A stretch of DNA of 64,000 nucleotides from Novipirellula galeiformis (GCF_007860095.1 NZ_SJPT01000003.1:331764-395763); one strand, 5' to 3'; counted from the stretch's first letter, positions 27,927 to 38,006 are shown. Notes: a model not told the origin generated them from the letters alone. Numbers and translations: made by a program.

Positions 27927-29619
27927 GGAGCGAGCGGAACCGCAGGGTTCTCGCGTCGTTGATCGCTCTGCGGTCGCACGTGATGATCGCGGAGCGCTCC
28001 ACGACATTCCCTCGCCCACCTTATTATGGGCCGATGATCCTCGCCGCGGCCGCATCGTCGCGGCTTGTTGTCGTGATGCTTCGATGCGCGGCGTCCGGAT
28101 CGGCATGCCGCTGGTTGAGACGACACCACTGCTGCGGCACTCTCCATCGCCCGCCGCGTCCCAAGCGGCGGAGCTTCGACCCGCTGAAATTCGCCGCCAC
28201 GATCCGTTCATGGATGGTGAAATGCTCAAACAGCTGGCCGCTCATATTCAACAAGCGATCACACCACGCGTCGCAATCGAATCGCTTGACGCGCAACCTT
28301 GGGCGGGATTCCCACGTCAACAACCGGAATCGTTGCTGTGCGATGTCACGGGAGTCTGGCATTTATTTGACGGCGTCCAAGGATTGATTGACGCGATTGA
28401 AAACACATTCGCGGATCACTACGCGGTGCAGCTGCATACACGCATGGCCATCGCTCCAAACATGGCCGCCGCTTGGGCGCTCGCCCACTTTGGTGACCAC
28501 GACGTGGAGATCAGCGACGAACCGACCGCGGCGATTGCCTCATTTCCGATCGAAGCCCTGCGGATTGCCCGTGACACCGCAATCACCTTGCATCGCCTTG
28601 GTGTCGAGCGAATCGATCAATTGTTACGTTTACCACGCAGCGGGTTAGCAACCCGATTAGGCAAACCGCTGGTCGATCGAATCAGTCAAGCGATTGGCGA
28701 AATCGACGAACCGCTAGTTACCGACGTGACGTCCGATGCATTGACGTACGCGCACGAACTGGAGTACCCGACTCGCGACCTGCCGATCTTGCTGCACCGC
28801 ATGGAAGGTCTGTTGCACCAAGCCAAGGCGGGGTTAGCGAGACGGAACCTCGGGGCAATCCGTTTGTTGTGCCATTTGGATATGGCGGTCCCGCCGTCGC
28901 AACACGTCGAAGTCGGCTTGTTTGCTCCCAGCGCCGATGTTGCCCATCTGCACTCGTTGATCGCGGGGCGTTTTGAAAACCTATCGCTTCGCCACGATGT
29001 GGTCCGTTTAACCCTTTCGATTGCCTTGACCGGTCCCCTGCGGACCGTACAAACGTCGCTGCTGAGCGATGGAGCCCCCGATTCGCAAAGCATGGGGGGG
29101 ACTGCGGTTTCGCGTTTTGTTGACAAACTCAGTGGTCGTCTCGGCCGCGATGCGGTGTTAGGAGTGAAGGTTCACGACGACCCGTTACCGGAGAACGCCC
29201 ATCAAACGTTTCCTATGACTGGCCAACCAATCAAAAATCGCCGCGTCGAATCGCCCCAAGGAACCTCTGGCGGAGCGATCCCAACGCGTTCCCATCCATC
29301 GGCATCGCGTTACCGATCCCCTTCGGCGACCGACGCGATGCGGCGTCCGCTGACGATCCTCGATCCTCCTCAGCCACTTGTGTCCCTCGTCCCGCAGGTC
29401 TCGAATCAGCTTCCCGAAGCATTTCGTTTGCGGGGCCGTGAGATTCGAATGGTGGGGTACTGGGAGCCCGAGCGAATCGAGACGCGGTGGTGGAGCGGGC
29501 CCACGATCCGCCGCGACTATTATCGCGTCGAGACCGATACCGGAACCTGTTGGTGGGTTTACCGCGACATCACCGCAAGCGATGCGTCAGAGTGGTTTCT
29601 ACACGGCCAATTCACCTAG
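27835..29619 (+). CDS. imuB: ImuB-like Y-family polymerase homologue (probably inactive)
   Basis: A 594-residue protein. It begins MKRLLCIWLPNWPIQSVRL, the hallmark ImuB start in which the catalytic Asp of Y-family polymerases is replaced by the LWLP-type motif. LLCDVTGVWHLFDG replaces the catalytic acidic loop. A helix-hairpin-helix region (RLGVERIDQLLRLPRSGLAT), little-finger-like domain and the ImuB C-terminal segment (RRDYYRVETDTGTCWWVYRD, then WFLHGQFT) follow. ImuB acts as a scaffold linking beta clamp, ImuA and DnaE2. A low-complexity linker lies at about 455-520. No dnaE2 follows. Confidence 0.85.
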   Translation: MKRLLCIWLPNWPIQSVRLREASILNTESAKERAEPQGSRVVDRSAVARDDRGALHDIPSPTLLWADDPRRGRIVAACCRDASMRGVRIGMPLVETTPLLRHSPSPAASQAAELRPAEIRRHDPFMDGEMLKQLAAHIQQAITPRVAIESLDAQPWAGFPRQQPESLLCDVTGVWHLFDGVQGLIDAIENTFADHYAVQLHTRMAIAPNMAAAWALAHFGDHDVEISDEPTAAIASFPIEALRIARDTAITLHRLGVERIDQLLRLPRSGLATRLGKPLVDRISQAIGEIDEPLVTDVTSDALTYAHELEYPTRDLPILLHRMEGLLHQAKAGLARRNLGAIRLLCHLDMAVPPSQHVEVGLFAPSADVAHLHSLIAGRFENLSLRHDVVRLTLSIALTGPLRTVQTSLLSDGAPDSQSMGGTAVSRFVDKLSGRLGRDAVLGVKVHDDPLPENAHQTFPMTGQPIKNRRVESPQGTSGGAIPTRSHPSASRYRSPSATDAMRRPLTILDPPQPLVSLVPQVSNQLPEAFRLRGREIRMVGYWEPERIETRWWSGPTIRRDYYRVETDTGTCWWVYRDITASDASEWFLHGQFT

Positions 29620-29731
29620 CGAATTCCGCTCGACGGCTAATCTCAAGAACGCATAACCATTGCAACCGAAGCAGCGTGCGCAATCGATACGTCTTGGTAG
29701 CGTGAACTCGCTTTTCTACAGGACTTTGCGT

Positions 29732-29783
29732 CGGAATCGTGAACGCTTTGAACCTAGATTTAGATGAGCCCCTCACGATTCCG
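29732..29783. repeat. inverted repeat upstream of lemA
   Basis: Perfect 11-bp arms CGGAATCGTGA (29732-29742) and TCACGATTCCG (29773-29783) with a 30-base loop. They lie after the imuB stop and about 110 bases before lemA. There is no T-tract, so this is an RNA hairpin or a protein site of unknown use. Confidence 0.5.
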
Positions 29784-29890
29784 CCTAGACGATTTCGTCC
29801 GCAGTTAACCATGCGCACGACCAAGCGACTTTGAGGGCCCCTCTACCTTGGTTTGCCCCACCATCGCCCCATTACGTCACGAGTGATACG

Positions 29891-30502
29891 ATGCTAAACG
29901 TTGTTGCCATCGGCCTAGCCGCCGGTTTGGTTGTTGCCATTTCGATCTTTGTTGCCCGCACCTACAACGTGTTGCTGGGCTTGTTTGAAGAAACTCGCAA
30001 CAGTTTTTCGCAAATCGAAGTGCAGCTCAAACGCCGCTACGATTTGATTCCATCGCTCGTTGAAGCAGCACGCTCCTACCTTTCGCATGAACGCGAAACG
30101 CTCGAAGCGGTTATCTCGGCTCGCCAACAAGCCTCGTCAAAACTCAATGGATTGCAAAACAATCTAACCGACGCCAGCGCGGTGCGGTCGTGGGCGGCGT
30201 CCGAAGAGGCGCTCGGGGGTGCGATCGGCCGATTGTCGATGGTGATCGAAGCGTATCCCGCACTCAAAGCAAATGAATCGATTGCTCAATTAACCGAGGA
30301 ATTGACCAGCACCGAAAATCGAATCTCCTTTGCCCGTCAACTGTACAACGACATGGCAACGCAATTTAACATTCGCCGCCAAAACTTTCCCACCGTTTTG
30401 TTCTCACCCTCGATTGGCTTTGGGGATAACATCGAATTGCTACAGTTCGATGACCACGCCGAGATTCAACACGCTCCCAAGTTCGAACTGGTTGGTGCAT
30501 AG
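29891..30502 (+). CDS. lemA: LemA family protein
   Basis: A 203-residue protein with an N-terminal membrane helix (about 2-22) followed by the LemA core: TYNVLLGLFEETRNSFSQIE, VQLKRRYDLIPSLVEAARSY and the C-terminal ENRISFARQLYNDMATQFNI. LemA proteins are helical-bundle membrane-anchored proteins of unclear function, often encoded next to M48 peptidases or TPM-domain proteins; here an M48 peptidase gene follows. The ATG at 29891 starts MLNVVAIGLAAG directly before the helix, so the longer frame from 29831 is not used. Confidence 0.92.
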   Translation: MLNVVAIGLAAGLVVAISIFVARTYNVLLGLFEETRNSFSQIEVQLKRRYDLIPSLVEAARSYLSHERETLEAVISARQQASSKLNGLQNNLTDASAVRSWAASEEALGGAIGRLSMVIEAYPALKANESIAQLTEELTSTENRISFARQLYNDMATQFNIRRQNFPTVLFSPSIGFGDNIELLQFDDHAEIQHAPKFELVGA

Positions 30503-30683
30503 GACCGTTCCTAGAGCACGTTCGGCGTCGCCCCACGCCTTCACGGTCATGCGTTCTAGCATGGCCTCGCTTCGCATTCCTTGCCCCTCAATTCGCATCA
30601 CCCACAACACGCTCGAAGAGTCGTGATCGTGGACGCGGCCCTCTTCGAATCGTGATGCACCAGCTGCAAACGAAAGACGATTG

Positions 30684-32672
30684 ATGTTTGATTTTCTATC
30701 GCGGCAAACTCGCGCGAAGAGCACTAGCTCGCGATATTACGCGCTCGTGTTAACGGCGCAGGCGTTGACGTCAATCGCAACGGGAGTTGTGATCGGTTAC
30801 TTGTTGATGTTTCCGGTCGTGTATGCATTTGCAGCTGCGGATGCCGCCAAACAACCGCCCGTGTCGGGCTACCATCAATGGAACGCCTCGAGAAATACCT
30901 CGCATCGCCATCGCAACGTCCTCGAGGTCGGCACACGGTTCCTCGACGCGTTTGCAGAACCTACCGAGCCCGACACGCGATGTGTGGATCCCACCACCGT
31001 ATTCTGGTTCACCTCGCTGTTTGGAATCTCGCTTAGCAGTTTCGGAATCCTGGCAGCGACCATTTACGAACGTCGACGCATCATGCAAGACGGCGGCTGG
31101 GCGATCGGTTTGGCGGTCGGGGGGCGACGCATTGAAAGCCATCCAGCTGCGGAGGAGCGAAAACTCGTCAACGTGGTCGAAGAGTTGGCGATCGCGTTTG
31201 CAACCAAACCGCCGGCCATTGTCGTGCTCGATCATGAACCCGGAATCAATGTGTTTGCAGCCGGGCTAACTCCCGCAGACAGCATTCTTTGCGTGACCCA
31301 CGGGGCTCTGCGTCATTTGCCTCGTGAAGAGTTACAGGGCGTAATCGCACACGAGTTCAGCCACTTGACCAATGGTGACACTCGTCTGGGGACCCAACTA
31401 ACCGCGATCCTCTATGGACTCAATTCCGTTCGCCTGATTGCTGAATCGATCTTCCGTATCGGGCGTCAAACCTGCGATTCCAACGAAGAGGGAAGCACCG
31501 CAGGATACCTGTGGATGTTCGTCGCGATGGTGATTTGGCCCTTTGGGTTGGCCGGCGCTTTGGCCGCTGCGTTCTTAACACTTGCGATCACGCGATCGCG
31601 TGAAACACTAGCCGATGCGGAAGCGGTGCAAAAAACTCGCAATCCCGCTGCGTTGGCCAAGGCGCTACGCCGCATTGTGGGGCACCCCCAACGCGGCCAA
31701 CTACTTCATCCACAAACCACGATCGTCGCCCCAATGTTGTTTGTCGATCATCACGACACCGCATGTTGGTACGCCACCCATCCTCCGATTGAAAAGCGAT
31801 TGTTTGCTCTCGACCCCCAAGGAGACGCCACTCCGATCTACAGCGACGTGGTTACAACGCCCCACCACAAAGACCAGGCGCCGAAAACCTTAGCGGCAAT
31901 GAAGTTATTGTTTGCCGACACCACGGATTTTTCCCCGTCGGCTGAGCCGGTCACGTCAAGCTCACTAACATCGCACGCTACGGCAACCCACTGGGGCGGC
32001 GGATCGGTCGCAACGCTTGCCCAGCCGGCCGCGGCAGCATTGTCGATTTTACACCCCCAAACGTTTGCAATTTCGCTTCCGTTGTTGCTGGCGTTAGAGC
32101 CCACCGGTGCGGTCACGGAGTGTGATCCGGACTGGCTAGAAATGATTCAACAGTCAGACGACGCAACCCAAACGTCATGGCTAACCCAAATCGCGCAAGG
32201 CGTCGATGGGATCTCCGCCTCCCAACGCGAACAACTTCGTTCGGAGTGCCAGCGTTGTTGGGACCAGCTGGATGACCGCGACTGGACACGACGGGCATGG
32301 TTGTGGAGGATCATGCGAGCGATCGATCCGCCTCCGCCCCCAACAACGTCTACGAACGTACCGCTGCATGACATCGCGGGATGCTCACGAATCATCCTAT
32401 CGGTCCTTAGCGTTTGTGATGGCGACGACACGATGGCGGACTACGAGTTCATGCGTGGGTGGTCGCAGTTGCGTTTTGCCGACACCTCCCGTTTGCCGGA
32501 GGAAGCGTTGTGCTGGGACGATTTCGAGTATGCCGTGCAAACGATGTCGCACGCCCCACCGCCCCATATCCAAGCGTTATTGGTTGCGATTGCAAATGTC
32601 GTCTCCAGCGATGGCCGAGTCAGCAAGGCCGAATCCGCCGTGATCGCCCTGGTCCGTGGCGTCTTGCAGTAA
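30684..32672 (+). CDS. M48-family metallopeptidase with TerB-like C-terminus
   Basis: A membrane zinc peptidase of 662 residues. Two N-terminal helices (about 20-50 and 108-125) flank a periplasmic-type loop, then the peptidase domain carries the zinc motif H223-E-F-S-H with downstream ETLADAEAVQ supplying the third ligand, and another hydrophobic segment (about 275-300). This is the HtpX/M48 layout. The last 150 residues end in ALLVAIANVVSSDGRVSKAE, which looks like a TerB/DUF533-type helical domain (D-G-x-V-x-x-x-E). LemA just upstream suggests the two act together at the membrane. ATG 30684 is preferred to TTG 30681. Confidence 0.87.
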   Translation: MFDFLSRQTRAKSTSSRYYALVLTAQALTSIATGVVIGYLLMFPVVYAFAAADAAKQPPVSGYHQWNASRNTSHRHRNVLEVGTRFLDAFAEPTEPDTRCVDPTTVFWFTSLFGISLSSFGILAATIYERRRIMQDGGWAIGLAVGGRRIESHPAAEERKLVNVVEELAIAFATKPPAIVVLDHEPGINVFAAGLTPADSILCVTHGALRHLPREELQGVIAHEFSHLTNGDTRLGTQLTAILYGLNSVRLIAESIFRIGRQTCDSNEEGSTAGYLWMFVAMVIWPFGLAGALAAAFLTLAITRSRETLADAEAVQKTRNPAALAKALRRIVGHPQRGQLLHPQTTIVAPMLFVDHHDTACWYATHPPIEKRLFALDPQGDATPIYSDVVTTPHHKDQAPKTLAAMKLLFADTTDFSPSAEPVTSSSLTSHATATHWGGGSVATLAQPAAAALSILHPQTFAISLPLLLALEPTGAVTECDPDWLEMIQQSDDATQTSWLTQIAQGVDGISASQREQLRSECQRCWDQLDDRDWTRRAWLWRIMRAIDPPPPPTTSTNVPLHDIAGCSRIILSVLSVCDGDDTMADYEFMRGWSQLRFADTSRLPEEALCWDDFEYAVQTMSHAPPPHIQALLVAIANVVSSDGRVSKAESAVIALVRGVLQ

Positions 32673-32835
32673 GGCGGAGCGAAGGGATCAGCCCTCCCGC
32701 CGGTTGCGTACCGTATCGTTTTCGGCCTCGCAGGGGTGTTTTTCCTCATCCACGGTACGCTCGAAGTGGAAACCTCAAAACCGCCGCATCGGGCAAAAAA
32801 ACGAGCCCTCTCCCACAGCACGCACTGCGATCCCG

Positions 32836-35800
32836 TTAGGGGAGCGGGACTTGAGCATGGTAGCTCAGGTACGCAATCAAGTCTTGGATTCCCGCGTCTG
32901 AAAGGGGGGCCAATAGGCCTTCGGGCATGGGCGATTTCTCCGTCATCTTTTGCAATTCAACGTCACGTTGCGGGATCGTCATGCTTTCGGTGGCAGTGTG
33001 AATCGTGATCGTTTGCGTTCCCGAATCGGTCACCACCCCATGGATCACGCGACCATCATCGAGCGCTAAAATCGTCATCCGATAGCTCTTGTCGACCACC
33101 GAACTCGGGTCGATGATATTCGACAACAAATAGTCCATGTTGCTGCGGTTGCTACCTGAAAGATCGGGGCCGACCTCGCCACCTTCGCCATACAAGCGAT
33201 GACAATTTTGGCAATGTTGTTGGAACAGTGCTCGTCCTTGACTGCGGTTCGCTTTAGCGAGCACGTCCGCCGTCAATTCATTTTTCAGCGTCTCGATCAA
33301 ACGCAGTTTGTCCTGCGATGAATCACGTACTTCGCCCCAGACTTCGGCGATCCGTTGGTCAAGCAACGGATCGCCGAAACTTTGGATTTGACGGACTTGA
33401 AACGCGGACAGATCGCGGCGAGGAATTTTGCCGCTGCCGATTGCATCGAGTAACGCCGCGGCAAAGGATTTGCGAGATGACAATAGCGAAACAATTTGCG
33501 GCTTGTCCGTGCCTCGGAATCGGTTGTAACGGGCCACCAACATTTTGGCGACTTGCGGATCATCCAGTGTGGATAATCCCTTTGCAGCCAAGACATTCAT
33601 CCGCGCGTCCGAAAGCAACGTTTCGCACACCGATCGCAATTCCTCGCTTTGACTTTGGATCAAGGTTTCCAGAGCCGCCAAGCGGATTTCAAACGAGACT
33701 TCTTCGGTGGCCCCCGTCGGCTGCTTGCCCAATGCGATTTGAGTGATCTCGTCCATGGCGCGACCATCCCCAAACACCACACTCAATTCGCGAATCGCGG
33801 GTCGAAGTTCGGCATCATCCATTAACGCAATTTGGTCCCACACCTGCGGTCGCGGTGCCCTCGCCCAGCCACGCAATCCGTCTCGGACCCCGCTTAAAAC
33901 CGCTTGTTGAAATTCAAGATCATCGCGAGAGGCCACCTGGTCCAACAACGCGTTGAGCGCCGAGGGATGATGTTCAATTTGTTCGGCCAAACAACGAGCG
34001 ATCCATTGCAACGTCTTAGCTTGTTCACATGATTGAGCAACGGTGACCAATTCGCTTGGATGATCCTTCGCCAGCGGCATCACGCCGTACCAGATCATGC
34101 ATGGAAGGTTGTGATCGTCAGCGTCCTCGCCGCGCTGCGCCAGCGATTTAGCCAACGGCGGTCGGTCCTGCAACGGCAATCGTTGCAGCGTCGAAGCTAA
34201 CGCCAACCGAACCGCAGCGGACGGATCCTGTTCCGCCATCACTGCGAAACGCGAGAGCAACTCATCAGCGTTCTGCGTCACCCGAACCGGAAGGTGTGCT
34301 TTCCACTGCGCCCCCATCACGTCATCAATTGGCCACGTTTCGGTCAATAAGCGAATCGCCCAAACACGCACGTACTCGTAAGGGTGGTCGAGTCGTTTCG
34401 TCATCGCATGCGAATCGAGTTCGCCGCAGGCGTGCAGCGTCAACAGGGCCTGAACCGCTGTCGATTCGCGTGTCTCACGGGAGTTCAAGATCTCTTTCAA
34501 ACGTATCGTCGCCGCGGAGATATCTTCGCCGCGGTGGGCTCGATCGATTAAGATCATGCGGGCTTGTCGGCGTTGCCATCGATTCCCAGGCAGATGGGTG
34601 TTGGCCAACTCGACCAGCGACCATGAGGCGAGATTTCCCGCAGGGCGTGGCGTGCGCGTTGTCGCGGCATCGTCGTAGCTGATTTTGTAAATCCGACCAC
34701 TCTCGCGATGGACGCCGGTATGTTCATGGCACTCGCCGGTATCGCTCCAGTCGATGGCGAACACGTTTCCATCCGGTCCGGTGCTAAGGTCCATCCCGCG
34801 AAACCATGGATCGCGGGCGAGAAACACATCGTCGTCGTGACGCAGCACGTAACCGCTACCATCGCGTTCGATCCGCTCTTGGTTGGCGCGCCGTCCATGA
34901 AAGTTAAATGTGAATAATTTGCCGACATACCAATCGGGCCATCGATCGCCTTGGTAGATCAAGGTGCCGCAGTGAGCATGCCCTCCGCCGTAGTCATTCG
35001 CTGCCCCGTCACGCGAATCGGCCCAGCTTTGCCCTGTATCGAAATGCCAATGATCGGCGTGCATTTCAATCTTCTCGTACGCGTGTCGATTCGGATCGAG
35101 CGTAAACGGACGGGGAAAGTGGGCTCCCGGGATCATGTGCCACAGATGGCCGTTGACCGTGTTACAGAAAAACATTTCACCGACGTCGTTCCAATCGTGT
35201 CCCCAGGGGTTGGTGGTTCCCGCAGTCAAGACTTCGACGATTTCGTACCTGGGGTGATAACGCCATATGCCCCCTTCGAGCGCCGGCCGTTGATGGCTCG
35301 GCGTGCCCGGTTTGCCAATCCGACCGGGACAGGAGCCCCCACAACGACCGTACAACCAACCGTCCGGTCCGAAGCGGATACCGTTGGCGAAGTTGTGATA
35401 GTTTTGTTGAGCAACCTCAAACCCGTCCAGCACGACTTGGCCGGGCCCATCGGGGATGTCGTCGCCATTGGCATCGGGAATGAAGATCAACTTTGGGGGA
35501 CACATCAGCCAGACGCCGCCATGGCCCACTTCGATCCCCGTTAACATCTGGACTTCATCCGTAAAAACGCTGCGGACGGGGGCCGGATCTTGGCTGGTAG
35601 CGAGAGCGGCCTCGTTTTTCGCCACCGACGCCTTTTCCAAGTGCGTGTTGTCGAAGATCACCACACGGTCACGCAAATCAAGTTGGAAGCGTTGCTCACG
35701 TTCCGCATAAGTGAAATTTTCCGCAACCCACAAACGACCACGTGCGTCCCACGTCATCGCGATCGGATTCATCACATCGGGTTCAGCGGCGAATGCCGTG

Positions 35801-35958
35801 ACGCGAAATTGGGGCGGGACGGTGAAGCGACTCGCCGCCTCGGTTGCACTCATCACCGGAGCGTCACCCTCCGGCTCGGAATTGAACAACGGCGGGAAAT
35901 CGGCTGCCGCAACCGAGGTCCACAAGGACGCGATGAGTAACAGCAAGGGGCGACACAT
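32836..35958 (-). CDS. PVC-type heme-binding cytochrome with N-terminal beta-propeller
   Basis: A 1040-residue exported protein. A signal peptide (MCRPLLLLIASLWTSVAAAD) is followed by the PVC membrane-bound dehydrogenase propeller (FRVTAFAAEPDVMNPIAMTW, then DARGRLWVAENFTY; NGIRFGPDGWLYGRCGGSC; STGPDGNVFAIDWSDTGECH). The middle is HEAT-like helical repeats, and the C-terminus is a cytochrome c domain with FQQHCQNCHRLYGEGGEVGP, where CQNCH binds heme. The final YHAQVPLP closes the domain. Such proteins are abundant in planctomycetes and are thought to oxidise sugars or other substrates in the periplasm; the true substrate is unknown. An upstream frame to 36000 only adds a short non-signal leader. 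Confidence 0.92.
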   Translation of the reverse strand: MCRPLLLLIASLWTSVAAADFPPLFNSEPEGDAPVMSATEAASRFTVPPQFRVTAFAAEPDVMNPIAMTWDARGRLWVAENFTYAEREQRFQLDLRDRVVIFDNTHLEKASVAKNEAALATSQDPAPVRSVFTDEVQMLTGIEVGHGGVWLMCPPKLIFIPDANGDDIPDGPGQVVLDGFEVAQQNYHNFANGIRFGPDGWLYGRCGGSCPGRIGKPGTPSHQRPALEGGIWRYHPRYEIVEVLTAGTTNPWGHDWNDVGEMFFCNTVNGHLWHMIPGAHFPRPFTLDPNRHAYEKIEMHADHWHFDTGQSWADSRDGAANDYGGGHAHCGTLIYQGDRWPDWYVGKLFTFNFHGRRANQERIERDGSGYVLRHDDDVFLARDPWFRGMDLSTGPDGNVFAIDWSDTGECHEHTGVHRESGRIYKISYDDAATTRTPRPAGNLASWSLVELANTHLPGNRWQRRQARMILIDRAHRGEDISAATIRLKEILNSRETRESTAVQALLTLHACGELDSHAMTKRLDHPYEYVRVWAIRLLTETWPIDDVMGAQWKAHLPVRVTQNADELLSRFAVMAEQDPSAAVRLALASTLQRLPLQDRPPLAKSLAQRGEDADDHNLPCMIWYGVMPLAKDHPSELVTVAQSCEQAKTLQWIARCLAEQIEHHPSALNALLDQVASRDDLEFQQAVLSGVRDGLRGWARAPRPQVWDQIALMDDAELRPAIRELSVVFGDGRAMDEITQIALGKQPTGATEEVSFEIRLAALETLIQSQSEELRSVCETLLSDARMNVLAAKGLSTLDDPQVAKMLVARYNRFRGTDKPQIVSLLSSRKSFAAALLDAIGSGKIPRRDLSAFQVRQIQSFGDPLLDQRIAEVWGEVRDSSQDKLRLIETLKNELTADVLAKANRSQGRALFQQHCQNCHRLYGEGGEVGPDLSGSNRSNMDYLLSNIIDPSSVVDKSYRMTILALDDGRVIHGVVTDSGTQTITIHTATESMTIPQRDVELQKMTEKSPMPEGLLAPLSDAGIQDLIAYLSYHAQVPLP

Positions 35959-36049
35959 CGGATCAAGCTCCTGGAAAGCGAGAGGCGTACCGTGTGCCAA
36001 AAGGTTCCGACTTGGTACTCACAAAGACGCACGTGCTCTCGGGACCACG

Positions 36050-37180
36050 CTAATCGATCACCGATGCCGGTTTGGGTTTAGGCGCGTTGGGATCGGGAGG
36101 GTTTTTAGGCGGAGGCGGCGGAGGCCCCAGCCGGATACCGCCATCGATATGCGAGGTGTACACCCAATCCGCATTCTGAGGCTCCCAACCGGCGAGCACG
36201 CCTTGGTCGCTGAACAATCGACGGGCCGCGACGTAGACATCAAAACTATCCGGCAGGACGTAAAAACGACCGTAGTACTTGCTGATGTCCAGTTGGCTGA
36301 GCACTTCTCGACGAAACTTTGAACGCGGGGTGGCGAGCACGGATTCGTTTGCACCGCGGCCCTCGCGAGGGATCAAGCGGATCCGCGGCCAAGTATTCGA
36401 TTGAACATAGTATTCAACATCAAAGAAATCGTCTTGGTCCTTTAATTTCTCGTACAGCGGCGTGAACTTTTCAGGATCGATGCCGGCGGCGGGATCGCGA
36501 TCGAGTCCTAAACGCTGGATAATTGCCTTGGCTTTGATCTCCGCACGTTTGCGAAAGAACTCGGCGTTCACCGGATAGACGAGATTGTTGACGCAAACAA
36601 AGGTGGCTTGCTTGGCGCCCGGCGGTGCGGGACGCGGGTTGGGGATACTGACTTGGATGTCGGGTGGGGCCTGTCGTCGGGGCGTCTTGTCCAAGATCGC
36701 CTCGAGTTCCGCTTTCCGCTCGAGCGAAGTGGTGAGCAACGCTTTCATCTTTTCGCGTTGCTCTTTGGTGTTAGCAATCTCGGCTGCATTCTTCTTTGCG
36801 ATTTCGCGATCCGATTCGATCTTGATCGCAAATTCGTTCATTTGCTGTTTGCGTTGGGCAAGGTTCTTTTTGCGTCGCTCCAGCAGTTCCTTGCTCTTTT
36901 GCAGCTCGGCTTGCTGAGCATCCGCATCGATATCGAGGGGATCGACCAGGATGCGATTGAGTTCAAACGCCTCTTGCTTTTTGGCGATCAGCTTTTTCTG
37001 TAGTTCCTCGACTTGTTCTTCATCGATGGTCGACTCGGAGGTCACGCGTGTCACCACTTCGGCGACACTCATCTGAGTCACGATCAGAACGAGCACCAAG
37101 ATTCCAACGACGTTGGTCATTGTATCGAGTAGTGAATCCAATCCACCATCGTCGTCTTCCGCGGGTGGCCGGCGTGTCAT
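36050..37180 (-). CDS. TolR/MotB-like membrane protein with coiled coil (stator gene 3)
   Basis: A 376-residue protein. Acidic cytoplasmic N-terminus (PPAEDDDGGLDS), one membrane helix (about 17-38; LLDTMTNVVGILVLVLIVTQ) with an Asp at its start as in ExbD/TolR/MotB stators, then a long coiled coil (about 45-165; EEQVEELQKKLIAKKQEAFE and similar) and an alpha/beta C-terminal domain (about 180-350), ending in a Pro-rich tail. The topology suggests a periplasmic coiled coil and C-terminal domain. Its ATG overlaps the stop of the preceding gene by 4 bases, so it is translated with it. It is the last gene of a three-gene operon with a TolQ/MotA homologue. Confidence 0.72.
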   Translation of the reverse strand: MTRRPPAEDDDGGLDSLLDTMTNVVGILVLVLIVTQMSVAEVVTRVTSESTIDEEQVEELQKKLIAKKQEAFELNRILVDPLDIDADAQQAELQKSKELLERRKKNLAQRKQQMNEFAIKIESDREIAKKNAAEIANTKEQREKMKALLTTSLERKAELEAILDKTPRRQAPPDIQVSIPNPRPAPPGAKQATFVCVNNLVYPVNAEFFRKRAEIKAKAIIQRLGLDRDPAAGIDPEKFTPLYEKLKDQDDFFDVEYYVQSNTWPRIRLIPREGRGANESVLATPRSKFRREVLSQLDISKYYGRFYVLPDSFDVYVAARRLFSDQGVLAGWEPQNADWVYTSHIDGGIRLGPPPPPPKNPPDPNAPKPKPASVID

Positions 37181-38004
37181 TTCTCACCTGTCACATTTTG
37201 GGGGTTTGCAAAGGCACTCAAGTCGATTCGGCCTTTACCGACAACGGGAATTTTTCCGTTGCGAATTTCACGATCGTCACACATTTTTTTGGCGGATCGA
37301 TAAACCGAGAGTCCGTCACTTCGCACCAAGAATACGATCGTATCGTCCTTGCCATTGAGCGTCTTTTCGAGCAGCGCGATGAAGTCGGCGTCCTTTGCCA
37401 TCTCAGCCGCGCGAATCCGTTTGGCGGGCTGCAAATGGTGCATCACGATGGCCCCTTCGGCGCACTCGACGAAATGAGGGACAAAGTTCAGCCCGCTGCC
37501 TTGAGGCAGCACCGTGACGTTTGACTGGGACGCTTCGGCACGCTCGGCAGCTTCCTTTTCAAGTTGTGCAAGTTCCTCTTGCAACGACTCCAATTCCGAC
37601 TTCATTTGCCCTGCGGTCTCGCGGTCCTTTTCATTCACCATCGGAATGACGACCTTAATTTTCTCTTGCTCCGCTAACGCTTTGTCGATTTCCTCTTGTT
37701 CTTTTAGCAGCGATTCGAGCTCCGCGAGCGTGATGTTGAGTAGTTTCTTCTCTTCACGCAATTTGAGTCCGGTGGAGTCGGAAACCTCGATTTCACGCTT
37801 CAATTCCTCGACTTCGTCCTCGAGCGCATCGAGTTCCTTTTGCGACTTCTCGAATTGTTCAATTTGAGCGATATCGGGCGTGTCGGTCTGAGCTAGCGCC
37901 AACGTCGCGATCATCATCGTCAACACGCCAATCACGCTGGCGATGATGCTCAGAAAGGGGAACAGCGAAATGTCGTCGTCCGACGTTCTCGGTCTACGCG
38001 CCAT
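37177..38004 (-). CDS. TolR/ExbD-like membrane protein with coiled coil (stator gene 2)
   Basis: A 275-residue protein. The N-terminus ARRPRTSDDDISLFPFLSII leads into one membrane helix (about 14-38). A long coiled coil (about 45-165) rich in Glu/Lys follows, and then a small C-terminal domain (about 175-265) that includes FVPHFVECAEGAIVMHH and FLVRSDGLSVYRSAKKM; the latter resembles the ExbD periplasmic fold. The helix lacks the usual Asp, though acidic residues precede it. It starts 3 bases after the TolQ-like gene ends and overlaps the next gene by 4 bases. Confidence 0.72.
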   Translation of the reverse strand: MARRPRTSDDDISLFPFLSIIASVIGVLTMMIATLALAQTDTPDIAQIEQFEKSQKELDALEDEVEELKREIEVSDSTGLKLREEKKLLNITLAELESLLKEQEEIDKALAEQEKIKVVIPMVNEKDRETAGQMKSELESLQEELAQLEKEAAERAEASQSNVTVLPQGSGLNFVPHFVECAEGAIVMHHLQPAKRIRAAEMAKDADFIALLEKTLNGKDDTIVFLVRSDGLSVYRSAKKMCDDREIRNGKIPVVGKGRIDLSAFANPQNVTGEK

Positions 38005-38006
38005 CG

